From Micrococcaceae bacterium UBA6021 (GTDB lineage: Bacteria; Actinomycetota; Actinomycetes; Actinomycetales; Micrococcaceae): DNA of 7,789 nt. Numbering within the stretch: the first letter of the stretch is position 1; each line of letters starts with the position of its first letter. Shown one piece after another: positions 1 through 6,424 of this stretch. The DNA is taken from positions 1 to 7,789 of the forward strand of contig DIZT01000302.1 of the NCBI GenBank assembly GCA_002427975.1. Reading direction: 5' to 3'. A model generated the notes under the pieces. The model was not told the origin of the DNA and did no database searches. It saw only the letters and a list, made by a program, of their open reading frames with translations. The position numbers and the translations under genes are program-made.

Positions 1-850
1 CTGACGCCACCGCGGTGCCGTAGCCGATATCGCCGAACTTGAACGCTTCCTGGTACGCAAGCACCGGCAGCGTTGTGCTGGTGTTGGCGGGACCGCCCGC
101 TGTCATGACCCAGATGAGCGTGAACACGGCCAGCGTCTGCAGGGTGACGAGCATGAGGTTGGTGGCGATACTGCTGCGGATCATGGGGATGGTGATGAAG
201 GCCAGCCGCTGCCAGCCACCGGCACCATCCATCAGCGCGGCCTCCGTGACTTCACCGGGGACGTCATCGAGCGCGGCGCGGTACACCAGCATGGAGAAGG
301 CCGTGCCGCGCCAGATGTTGGCAAGCATGATAGCCACCATCGGGAACGAATAGAGCCAGTCGGGTTGTCCGAGCCCCAGTCCGCGCAGCAGCTGGTTCAG
401 GGTGCCGTCCCGGCTGAAGTAGGCGTAGGCGGCGAAGGCGGCCACGATTTCGGGAAGCACCCACGCTGCCACCACCGCTGTTCCGACGACGGCGGCCACC
501 GGGCGGCGCGCCTTCCGCATCAGCACGGCGATGGTGAGCCCCAGGACGTTCTGGCCCAGGATGGCCGAGCCGCCGACGAACAGGACAGTCAGGCCAAGTG
601 AGAGGGGCAGCACCGGGTCGGACAGCAACCTGGCGTAGTTGTCGAACCCGATCCAGCCCGGACTGCGGGCATTGCGGCCGGTCAGGGCAGCATTGGTGAA
701 TGACGCGTGGAAGGCCCATAGCACGGGGCCAGCCAAAAACACCAGCAGGAGAACCACGGCCGGGAGTACCGGGAGCAGCCGTGCGTGCCGCCGGAGGCCG
801 GGGCGAAGCCACCGGGGGACGGCGCCGTGACGCCCCAGGGAAACCGCCAC
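1..850 (-). CDS. Carbohydrate ABC transporter permease, MalF type (C-terminus cut by window edge)
   Basis: Inner-membrane subunit of a CUT1-type sugar importer; it would pair with a MalG-like permease to form the channel fed by the binding protein encoded just upstream. Translating down from the GTG at 850-848 gives 283 codons without a stop before the left edge. Hydrophobic segments lie near residues 24-48, 82-111, 117-143, 168-189 and 230-250. A clear EAA loop, the contact site for the ATPase, spans residues 203-222 (EAALMDGA, then F218, I221, P222). Family members are about 300 residues, so only some 20-30 are missing. The start lies 3 nt after the binding-protein stop (TAA GCC GTG) and has no good Shine-Dalgarno, suggesting translational coupling. 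The substrate cannot be read from the sequence. The family call is firm; the exact start is less so. Confidence 0.88.
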   Translation of the reverse strand, partial: MAVSLGRHGAVPRWLRPGLRRHARLLPVLPAVVLLLVFLAGPVLWAFHASFTNAALTGRNARSPGWIGFDNYARLLSDPVLPLSLGLTVLFVGGSAILGQNVLGLTIAVLMRKARRPVAAVVGTAVVAAWVLPEIVAAFAAYAYFSRDGTLNQLLRGLGLGQPDWLYSFPMVAIMLANIWRGTAFSMLVYRAALDDVPGEVTEAALMDGAGGWQRLAFITIPMIRSSIATNLMLVTLQTLAVFTLIWVMTAGGPANTSTTLPVLAYQEAFKFGDIGYGTAVAS

Positions 851-853
851 GGC

Positions 854-2206
854 TTACTTCGCGGCGGTCTTGGCGTCCCCCACGATGGCCTTCACCGCCG
901 TGTCATAGCCGGCAGCCGCCTGTGCCGGTGACTTCGCCCCCGTGATCACTGCTTCGGTGGCCTCCTGCACCGCTGCCGAGATCCGCGGGTAGTCGGCCGT
1001 GGCCGGCCGGTAGTGCGTGACGGCCACAAGTTCGGAGACGTCCTTCACAAACGGGTTGGCCGCCTGGTAGCCGGCATCTGAGGCGACGTCCTTGCGCACG
1101 GCGATCTGGGAGCTGGCGATGTTGAAGTCCAGCGAGTTCTTCTGGTTCAGGGACGTGGCCAGGAAATCAAACGCGAGGTCAGCGTTCTTGGTCTCCGCCC
1201 CCACCGCCAGAGTCCAGCCGCCGGACATGCTGACACCGCCGGGTGCCTGTCCTTTCTGGGTGGGGAAAGCCGTCACGCCCATGTCCTGCCCGTAGCCGGC
1301 CCATTCGTAGCTGCCGCCTTTCTGCCAGAACGACGGCGTGTAGGAACCCTCCACGACGGCGCCCATCTTGCCCTGCGGCAGCCATTCGCCGAAGACCTTC
1401 TTCCACACATTCGCGTCGAGGGCCTCCGCGGGAGAGACGGCCAGTTTTTCGTCGTAGAGGGTCTTCAGGAACGCCAGCGAATCCGTGAACCCCTGGGAGC
1501 CGACCACCCATTTCTTGGCGTCGGCGTCGTAGAGCTCGGATCCCGTTCCGTAGAGCAGCTCGTAGAAGCTCTGCATCACGGTGCCTTCGCCGCTGGCCTT
1601 GCCGGCGTACATGTTGAACGGCACCACGGTGGGATCGCTGGCCTTGATTTTCCGGGCAGTGTCCAGGATGTCCTGCCAGGTGCGGGGCTCCCACGGGACG
1701 CTGACGCCCGCGGCGGTGAGGACCTTTTTGTTGTACCAGATGCCGCGGGTGTCGGTGCCCAGCGGGACCGCGTAGGTGCCGCCGTCGTCCCCCAGGCCGG
1801 CCGCCTTGGCGCCTTCATCGAAGGTGTCCCAGTCCTTCCACCCGGCCAGGTGGCTGTCGAGTTTCAGGAGGTAACCGGCGTCGACGTCGGAACGGACCTT
1901 GAAGGTGTCCTCGTAGAAGACGTCCGGGGCTGTGGAGGGCGAACGGAGGGCCAGGGCAAGCTTGGTGCCGTAGTCGTCGTCGTTGGCCTGGATGGGCTCC
2001 AGGGTGACCGTGACGCCCTGGTTGGCGGCCTCGAACTCCTTCTTGGCCGACTGGAAGAGGGTGTCCAGGGCGGTGAAGGAATCGGTCTTCTGGTAGACCA
2101 CTTTCAGCGTCTTGGTCTCTCCCGCGGGAGTCCCCGGGGAACACGCTGTCAGCACAAACGCCGCGGCAGCGAAGAGTGAAGTGATTGTGAGGGCCCGACG
2201 AGGCAT
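854..2206 (-). CDS. Sugar ABC transporter substrate-binding lipoprotein (family 1)
   Basis: Extracytoplasmic binding protein of a CUT1 sugar importer, 450 aa, anchored to the membrane by a lipid on Cys22. The N-terminus is a lipoprotein signal: MPRR, a hydrophobic run at residues 5-20, then the lipobox LTAC (19-22). The mature domain shows the family-1 pattern: an early beta strand (TLKVVYQ, 33-39), a DVFYED segment (95-100), and GTDTRGIWYNKKVL (150-163), which is characteristic of sugar-binding members. SMSGGW (326-331) is the usual late ligand-cleft strand. The frame stays open upstream to an ATG at 2275, but that would put about 23 charged residues before the signal peptide. The ATG at 2206 is therefore chosen; it has GGAG four bases upstream. 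The permease follows after 3 nt, and a ROK repressor precedes it on the same strand. The ligand is unknown; an oligosaccharide or monosaccharide is likely from the family. Confidence 0.92.
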   Translation of the reverse strand: MPRRALTITSLFAAAAFVLTACSPGTPAGETKTLKVVYQKTDSFTALDTLFQSAKKEFEAANQGVTVTLEPIQANDDDYGTKLALALRSPSTAPDVFYEDTFKVRSDVDAGYLLKLDSHLAGWKDWDTFDEGAKAAGLGDDGGTYAVPLGTDTRGIWYNKKVLTAAGVSVPWEPRTWQDILDTARKIKASDPTVVPFNMYAGKASGEGTVMQSFYELLYGTGSELYDADAKKWVVGSQGFTDSLAFLKTLYDEKLAVSPAEALDANVWKKVFGEWLPQGKMGAVVEGSYTPSFWQKGGSYEWAGYGQDMGVTAFPTQKGQAPGGVSMSGGWTLAVGAETKNADLAFDFLATSLNQKNSLDFNIASSQIAVRKDVASDAGYQAANPFVKDVSELVAVTHYRPATADYPRISAAVQEATEAVITGAKSPAQAAAGYDTAVKAIVGDAKTAAK

Positions 2207-2282
2207 GATGCTCCATTCAGTCAATGGCTGCCGTCCCCTGTGTCTGCGGGCCCCCAGCCGCGGCGATATCCACATGTTATTT

Positions 2283-2310
2283 GGGGCTCCTGCTACAGGC
2301 GAGGAGCCCC
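2283..2310 (-). terminator. Hairpin after the ROK repressor gene (intrinsic terminator or attenuator)
   Basis: Perfect 9-bp inverted repeat: arms 2283-2291 (GGGGCTCCT) and 2302-2310 (AGGAGCCCC), with a 10-base loop. It begins 16 bases after the ROK stop codon on the minus strand. No U-run follows on that strand (AAATAACATG comes next), which is common for terminators in high-GC actinobacteria. It separates the repressor transcript from the binding-protein gene. Between it and the ATG at 2206 I find no convincing -35/-10 pair, though a promoter for the transporter is expected there. It could instead only reduce read-through. Confidence 0.6.
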
Positions 2311-2326
2311 GGTTGAGATTTCCGGT

Positions 2327-3583
2327 TCAGACTTCCAGGAGAAGCCGCTGCGCCCGGGGCGCGAGCGTATGCTCCAGGACCAGGCAGGCAGCTCCAATGG
2401 CGCCCACGTCCTCACCGACTCCTGTGCCGACAACCTCGATGGTATGGATGAGGCGGGCCGCACTGTTGGCGTCCACAAGTGCCGGGATTTTCTCCAGGTA
2501 GCGGTCCGCGATCCGGCTCCAGAAGGGTCCGCCGAACACAACTCTTTCCACATCCAGCGTGTTGGTGACTACGGAGACGGCCCGGGCCACCAGCACGGCC
2601 GACTTATCGATGATGGCCAGGGCCTTGGCATCGCCGGCGTCGGCGAGGTCGCACAGCTGTGAAAAGCTCTGCTGCACTTCAGCCCCGCTGTTGCGGGGTC
2701 CGGAGCTGTCCAGGATTCCGGCGGCGACGCCCTCGGCCACCAGCACCTGCGGGATGGCGGAGGACTTCACGCAGCCCTGCTGGCCGCAGTCGCAGGCGGG
2801 GCCGCCAGGGTCCACCACGATGTGGCCGATCTCGCCGGCGTTGCCCGATGTTCCGCGGACCACTTCATCGTTGAGCACAATGCCGCAGCCGATGCCGGTG
2901 CCCATGTACATGAAGATAAAACTTCCCGCGCCGCTGGGGCCCCCGGCCCACGTTTCGGCGACGGCGGCGCTGGTGACGTCCTTGTCCACCAGCACGGAGT
3001 AGCCGGTGGCTTTGGCCAGGGCGCCCCGGAGTTCCACGCGGTCCCAGCCGGGCAGCAGCGGCGGGTCCACCACGGTGCCGTGATCCAGATCTATGGGTCC
3101 CGGAGCGGCCAGGCCCAGGCCGGCGATCCTGCTGGTGTCCACACCGGAGGCGGCAACCAGCTGTTCGATCTCGGTGGCCATGGTGGACATCACGGCGGCG
3201 GGGTCGTTCCCGCCGGGGGTCCTGATCCGTGAATGCTGTACTACCGCGCCCACCAGGTCCAGGACCACGAACGTGGTGACCGCGGGGTCCAGGTGGACGC
3301 CGATGGCATACATGCCGGCAGGGTTGAGGCGGAGCATGGTGCGCGGTTTGCCGGGTCCGCTGCCTTCTTTGCCGGCTTCGACGATCAGGTGCTGGTCCAG
3401 CAGGCGGCGGGAGATGTTGGAGATGGTCTGCGGCGAAAGGCCGACAATCTGGGCGAGCTCCACGCGGCTCAGTCCGCCGGATGACCGCCGGATGGCATCC
3501 AGGATGACCGTGAGGTTAAAGTCCCCCATGCGCGGAAGGTTGGTCCCGCGCCGTGGCGCCGAGGGCTGGCGGATTTCTGGCAC
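2327..3583 (-). CDS. ROK-family transcriptional repressor
   Basis: DNA-binding sugar-responsive regulator of 418 aa, the usual size for NagC/XylR-type ROK repressors. An N-terminal winged helix-turn-helix spans about residues 22-70 (SRVELAQIVGLSPQTISNISRRLL). It is preceded by RGTNLPRMGDFN, typical of actinobacterial members as I recall them. The ROK domain follows from about residue 92. The zinc site is intact: H254 with C264, C266 and C271 (GH...CDCGQQGC), and GEIGH is at 250-254. GTGIG (228-232), related to the ATP site of ROK kinases, is kept. The N-terminal phosphate loop (normally DxGxT) reads HLDPAVT (97-103), so kinase activity is unlikely. The usual Glu after GC(L/V) is Lys273. The start is GTG at 3583 with GGGGAG three bases upstream; no earlier in-frame start exists. 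It lies upstream of the sugar transporter on the same strand and is its likely regulator. Confidence 0.93.
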   Translation of the reverse strand: MPEIRQPSAPRRGTNLPRMGDFNLTVILDAIRRSSGGLSRVELAQIVGLSPQTISNISRRLLDQHLIVEAGKEGSGPGKPRTMLRLNPAGMYAIGVHLDPAVTTFVVLDLVGAVVQHSRIRTPGGNDPAAVMSTMATEIEQLVAASGVDTSRIAGLGLAAPGPIDLDHGTVVDPPLLPGWDRVELRGALAKATGYSVLVDKDVTSAAVAETWAGGPSGAGSFIFMYMGTGIGCGIVLNDEVVRGTSGNAGEIGHIVVDPGGPACDCGQQGCVKSSAIPQVLVAEGVAAGILDSSGPRNSGAEVQQSFSQLCDLADAGDAKALAIIDKSAVLVARAVSVVTNTLDVERVVFGGPFWSRIADRYLEKIPALVDANSAARLIHTIEVVGTGVGEDVGAIGAACLVLEHTLAPRAQRLLLEV

Positions 3584-3586
3584 GGT

Positions 3587-3592
3587 CTCCCC
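3587..3592 (-). promoter_or_regulatory. Ribosome binding site of the ROK gene (tight spacing)
   Basis: On the minus strand GGGGAG is followed by ACC and then the GTG start at 3583. The gap of three bases is shorter than the usual 5-9. The sequence supports the GTG start, because the next candidate, the ATG for residue 19, has no Shine-Dalgarno and would remove the conserved RGTNLPR segment. Confidence 0.45.
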
Positions 3593-3634
3593 TAGGTCTT
3601 CGGCCGCGTAGTCATGATGTCTGAATGGTACGTT

Positions 3635-3641
3635 ACCTCCT
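3635..3641 (-). promoter_or_regulatory. Perfect Shine-Dalgarno-like AGGAGGT in the ROK leader, with no start codon at normal distance
   Basis: The minus strand carries AGGAGGT, a full match to the anti-Shine-Dalgarno sequence, about 51 bases upstream of the ROK GTG. No ATG, GTG or TTG occurs 4-12 bases after it. The first ATG is 19 bases away, at 3615, and opens a seven-codon frame (MTTRPKT) ending in TAG at 3594-3592, next to the ROK ribosome binding site. This may be a leader peptide, a standby ribosome site or chance. Confidence 0.25.
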
Positions 3642-3661
3642 GACCAACGCCCAGAGCCGGA

Positions 3662-3685
3662 GGTGGCCCGCGACGCGGCCGGACC
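3662..3685 (-). terminator. Candidate GC-rich hairpin terminator after the RlmG-like methyltransferase gene
   Basis: The hairpin begins 12 bases past the stop codon of the methyltransferase gene. Outer pairs are 3662-3664 with 3683-3685. Inner pairs are 3665-3668 with 3677-3680 and 3670-3671 with 3675-3676, with small bulges between them. There is no U-run. The surrounding DNA is very GC-rich, so chance pairing is possible; the position after the last gene of the operon is the main support. Confidence 0.35.
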
Positions 3686-3697
3686 GCCCCGTTGACC

Positions 3698-4891
3698 CTA
3701 CGGCCGCCTGGTACTGACCGCCACCGTAAACTTCGGATTGCTGCCCCTGACCGTGGTGGGCCCCACCAGCCGCCCCAGCGTGGGAAGGTACTGCAGGTGC
3801 CGGTTGAAGACCGTCCACAGCTCGCCGCCCGGAGCCAGGACCCTGGCTGCAGCCTCGAACAGTTTGATGCCCGCTCCGGCATGCACGCTGGCGCCCAGGT
3901 GGAAGGGCGGGTTCAGCAGGACCAGGCCGGCACTCCCGGCGGGCACCGTACTCATGGCGTCATCCTGCAGGGCGGTGATCCGGTCCTCGAGGCCGTTTGC
4001 CCGCGCGGTCCCCTGCGCGGAGGCGACGGCGGCTGCGGACCGGTCCGTGGCGGTGACTCGTGCGCCGGGGTTCTGGCGGGCGTACATGGCGGCGAGGATT
4101 CCGGTGCCGCAGCCCAGATCGATGGCATGCCGGGCCTGCGGCATCTCCGGCAGGAATGTCAGGAGGAACCTGGTCCCGATGTCCAGTTTCGCCCCGGCGA
4201 AGACGGCACCGTGCGCAGCAACGTCCAGGTCCAGCTCGTCCAAGTGCTCGACGGCGGGGCGCCACCCCGGCGCCTCGGTTGCCTCGGTCGCCGGCCGGGC
4301 ACCGCTGGCCATGATGATCCGGGACTTCTGCGTCGCCAGCTGCGGCTGGACCGTCTGGAAGTGGCGTGCCAGGACCGCGTTCATCCCCAGGGACATGTGC
4401 TTGATCCGCCCGCCGGCGAGCAGCACGACGTCGGGCGCGGCGTGACGCGCCACGGCATCGGCGATTTCGTCCAGTTCCGCCAGCGTCCGCGGCAGTTGCA
4501 GCAGTACCGTCCCCGCCCCGGAGAGCAGCTCCTCCCCCAGTGCCAGCTGGTCAAAGCCTGTGGCATCGACGGCGCCCGGATCCGCCGCCGCCAGCCCGAG
4601 GGCGGCTGCGTTGTTCCGCAGGGCGCGCTCCCCCGTGATGAGATCCTCGTGCACACGGACACGCCGGACCCCCAGCGTGCCCAGCGCCCCGAGGGTGAGG
4701 GCGCCGTAGCGGTCGCCAATCACTGCCAGCCGGGTGTCCGGCGTCAGGCGCGCTGCGGCAGCTTCCAGCAGCAGCCGGTCCGTGGCGTCCCACGCCTGAA
4801 GGTTGGGGGCTTCGACGTCCGGGTGCCGCCGGAGCGTGCCGAAGATGTCCTCAAGACTGTTCTGGGCCACGGGTTCCTGCCATCTGGTCAT
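3698..4891 (-). CDS. RlmG/RsmC-type rRNA (guanine-N2)-methyltransferase
   Basis: SAM-dependent class I methyltransferase of 397 aa, with the two-domain layout of RlmG (23S G1835) and RsmC (16S G1207). The N-terminal half (about 25-200) is a degenerate Rossmann-like domain. The catalytic half begins near GAVFAGAKLDIGTRFLL (228-243). It holds the SAM-binding motif DLGCGTG (258-264) and the base-amino methylation motif NPPF (327-330) followed by H331. The ending NRHLQYLP...PKFTV (363-390) resembles RlmG more than RsmC, so RlmG-like is preferred, but the exact nucleotide is not shown. The ATG at 4891 overlaps the TGA of the oxidoreductase gene (ATGA), implying coupled translation; no Shine-Dalgarno precedes it. 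A GTG at 4870, with AGGA four bases upstream, is a plausible alternative that would shorten the protein by seven residues. The open frame extending farther upstream to 5362 is a shadow of the neighbouring gene. Confidence 0.85.
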   Translation of the reverse strand: MTRWQEPVAQNSLEDIFGTLRRHPDVEAPNLQAWDATDRLLLEAAAARLTPDTRLAVIGDRYGALTLGALGTLGVRRVRVHEDLITGERALRNNAAALGLAAADPGAVDATGFDQLALGEELLSGAGTVLLQLPRTLAELDEIADAVARHAAPDVVLLAGGRIKHMSLGMNAVLARHFQTVQPQLATQKSRIIMASGARPATEATEAPGWRPAVEHLDELDLDVAAHGAVFAGAKLDIGTRFLLTFLPEMPQARHAIDLGCGTGILAAMYARQNPGARVTATDRSAAAVASAQGTARANGLEDRITALQDDAMSTVPAGSAGLVLLNPPFHLGASVHAGAGIKLFEAAARVLAPGGELWTVFNRHLQYLPTLGRLVGPTTVRGSNPKFTVAVSTRRP

Positions 4892-5967
4892 GTGCTGGTT
4901 GTTGATGCGGTTGGTGCAAGCGCGGGCAGTTTGAGGATGGCCGTGACGGCCGCCCGGCCCGCCCGGTTTGCGCCGATGGTGGACGACGACGGTCCGTAAC
5001 CCACCAGGTGGACGCGCGGTTCTGCTGCCACCTGGGTCTCCTCCATGGCGATGCCGCCGCCGGGTCCGCGGAGGTGCAGCGGAGCCAGGTGATCGAGCTC
5101 GGCTCGGAACCCCGTGGCCCACAGGATGACGTCGGCCCGGAGCAGGCTCCCATCGGTGAGCCGGACGCCGTCGGGCTCCATGGCAGTGAACATGGGGCGC
5201 CGGTCCAGCGCGCCGCGTTGCGCTGCCGCCCGCAGGGCAGGCGTCCAGATGAGGCCGGTCACCGCTACCACGCTTTGCGGCGGCAGGCCCTGCCGGACCC
5301 GTTCCTCCACGAGGGCCACGGCGTCGTGCCCGGCCCGGGAGTCGAACGCGGCGTCGCGCCATTCCGGTTCCCGGCGGGTGAACCAGCTGGTGCTGGTGAC
5401 CTGCGAGATCTCATCCAGCAGCCCGACGGCGGAAATGCCGCCGCCCACCACTATGACGTGCAGGCCGCGGAACTCCTCTGCGGAGACGTAATCGGCCACA
5501 TGCAGCTGCCGGCCGCGGAACGTGGCGCGGCCCGGATAGATGGGCCAGAACGGCCGCGTCCACGTACCGGTTGCGTTGATGACCGCCTTCGCCGACCAGT
5601 CACCGCGGTCGGTGCTGATCCGCAGCCGTCCTGCCGCATCAGCGTCTTCCCTGGCCACGGAGGTGACCTTGACCGGGCGCAGGACCTCAATCCCTAGTTC
5701 CCGCTCGTAGCCGGCGAAGTACCGGCTCAGGAATTCCGAGCTGGGTTCCGCGGGGTCCACATCGGGCTTCGCGATGCCGGGAAGGTCGCTGATGCCGTTG
5801 ACCGTGGCCATGACCAGGCTTTTCCAACGGTGGCGCCAGGCGCCGCCGGGGCCTTCCTCGGCGTCGAGGACTGTGTATTCCAGCCCGCGGCGCTGCAGGT
5901 GGTAGGCCGCGGAGAGGCCGGCCTGGCCTGCGCCGACGACCACAACGTCGGTGCTTTCGTAGTCCAT
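4888..5967 (-). CDS. FMO-like FAD/NAD(P)-dependent oxidoreductase
   Basis: Flavoprotein of 359 aa in the group often annotated as flavin-containing monooxygenase or putative K+-transport flavoprotein (CzcO/TrkA-like). The FAD-binding GAGQAG is at residues 12-17 after four valines. GPGGAWRHRW (39-48) is the usual second FAD contact. An FMO-type fingerprint FxGxxxHxxxY occurs at 150-160 (F150, G152, H156, Y160). The NAD(P)-binding GGGISAVG is at 175-182 and ATGF at 284-287. The protein is soluble: no signal peptide or membrane segment is seen. The fingerprint supports NADPH- and O2-dependent oxygenation of a nucleophilic substrate, but the substrate is unknown and a simple reductase role is possible. 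The gene starts 18 nt after the stop of the YjdM-like gene, with only a weak ribosome site, and overlaps the following methyltransferase start by four bases, so it is the middle gene of an operon. Confidence 0.88.
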   Translation of the reverse strand: MDYESTDVVVVGAGQAGLSAAYHLQRRGLEYTVLDAEEGPGGAWRHRWKSLVMATVNGISDLPGIAKPDVDPAEPSSEFLSRYFAGYERELGIEVLRPVKVTSVAREDADAAGRLRISTDRGDWSAKAVINATGTWTRPFWPIYPGRATFRGRQLHVADYVSAEEFRGLHVIVVGGGISAVGLLDEISQVTSTSWFTRREPEWRDAAFDSRAGHDAVALVEERVRQGLPPQSVVAVTGLIWTPALRAAAQRGALDRRPMFTAMEPDGVRLTDGSLLRADVILWATGFRAELDHLAPLHLRGPGGGIAMEETQVAAEPRVHLVGYGPSSSTIGANRAGRAAVTAILKLPALAPTASTTST

Positions 5968-5985
5968 TTCTGTGGGCCGGTCCCG

Positions 5986-6339
5986 CTAGACCTTCTTCAC
6001 AACCGAGGATTTGAGCTGCATCGGCCCCACACCGTCCACCTTGCAGTCAATGTCGTGATCGCCCACGCCGTCCATGAGCCTGATCCCGCGGACCTTGGTT
6101 CCGACTTTGATGACACTGGAACTGCCCTTGATTTTCAGGTCCTTGACCACCGTGACGGTATCGCCGTCGGCGAGGATATTGCCCACGGCGTCCTTAATGA
6201 CCCGGGGTCCGGCCTCTGCCGTCGCCACCGCCGTCTCGGCGGTCCACTCGTGGCCGCATTCCGGGCACACCAGAAGCGCAACCATTTCGTAGGTGTAGGA
6301 GCTGGAACATTCGGGGCACGGGGGCAGAGTTTCGTTCAC
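5986..6339 (-). CDS. yjdM: YjdM/PhnA-family zinc-ribbon protein
   Basis: Small cytoplasmic protein of 117 aa, matching the usual 110-115 of the family. A zinc ribbon is formed by CPEC at 8-11 and CPEC at 25-28. The PhnA domain follows (about 46-117), with [21 protein letters not shown] (48-68) and the end LKSSVVKKV (109-117). The older name PhnA came from a supposed phosphonoacetate hydrolase role that the family does not have; its true function is unclear. GTG at 6339 is chosen because the protein then begins directly before LPPCPEC, as in relatives. The frame is open to an ATG at 6462, but that would run through the divergent promoter and the neighbouring gene's start. GGGGGA touches the GTG with no spacing, so normal Shine-Dalgarno initiation is unlikely; a -10-like box six bases upstream suggests a leaderless mRNA. 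It is the first gene of a probable three-gene operon. Confidence 0.88.
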   Translation of the reverse strand: MNETLPPCPECSSSYTYEMVALLVCPECGHEWTAETAVATAEAGPRVIKDAVGNILADGDTVTVVKDLKIKGSSSVIKVGTKVRGIRLMDGVGDHDIDCKVDGVGPMQLKSSVVKKV

Positions 6340-6345
6340 TCCCCC

Positions 6346-6373
6346 ATGATAATCGCGGCGGCTGCGCTGACAG
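6346..6373 (-). promoter_or_regulatory. Candidate promoter for the yjdM operon, leaderless type
   Basis: On the minus strand a -35-like CTGTCA (6373-6368, four of six to TTGACA) is followed after 16 bases by TATCAT (6351-6346, five of six to TATAAT). Six bases, GGGGGA, then lead to the GTG at 6339. Transcription would therefore start at or within a base of the start codon. This is a sequence reading only; no start site has been mapped. Confidence 0.5.
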
Positions 6374-6395
6374 GCGCGCGCCGCCGTCGTACTGT
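6367..6395 (+). promoter_or_regulatory. Candidate promoter for the CFA-family gene
   Basis: CTGACA (6367-6372, five of six to TTGACA), a 17-base spacer and TACTGT (6390-6395, fitting TAnnnT). Transcription would begin near 6402, giving a short leader of about 23 bases with its own ribosome site. The -35 box lies on the same bases as that of the divergent yjdM promoter, so the two promoters may compete. Confidence 0.45.
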
Positions 6396-6410
6396 TGGGC
6401 CTAGACGGAA

Positions 6411-6416
6411 GAAAGG
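6411..6416 (+). promoter_or_regulatory. Ribosome binding site of the CFA-family gene
   Basis: GAAAGG lies eight bases before the ATG at 6425 and decides that start over the in-frame TTG at 6395. The TTG would lie inside the proposed -10 box and add ten residues ([10 protein letters not shown]) not expected in the family. Confidence 0.6.
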
Positions 6417-6424
6417 CGAGAACT

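Noticed and set aside
264..812. Minus-strand open frame of 182 codons inside the permease gene
   Set aside because: It is an off-frame shadow; the frame from GTG 850 gives membrane segments and an EAA loop.
2207..2275. Start of the binding protein at 2275
   Set aside because: It would place 23 residues before a normal lipoprotein signal peptide; the ATG at 2206 has GGAG at a usable distance.
3627..3637. Inverted repeat GGTA-N3-TACC in the ROK leader as a possible operator
   Set aside because: Arms are only 4 bp, do not extend, and no second copy appears before the binding-protein gene.
3692..4999. Open frame of 435 codons on the plus strand opposite the RlmG-like gene
   Set aside because: The translation is Gly/Arg/Gln-rich without any family motif, while the minus strand carries the SAM and NPPF motifs.
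4892..5362. N-terminal extension of the methyltransferase frame to an ATG-type start at 5362
   Set aside because: The added residues are Arg/Gly-rich and come from the overlapping oxidoreductase gene in another frame; ATGA coupling at 4891 fits better.
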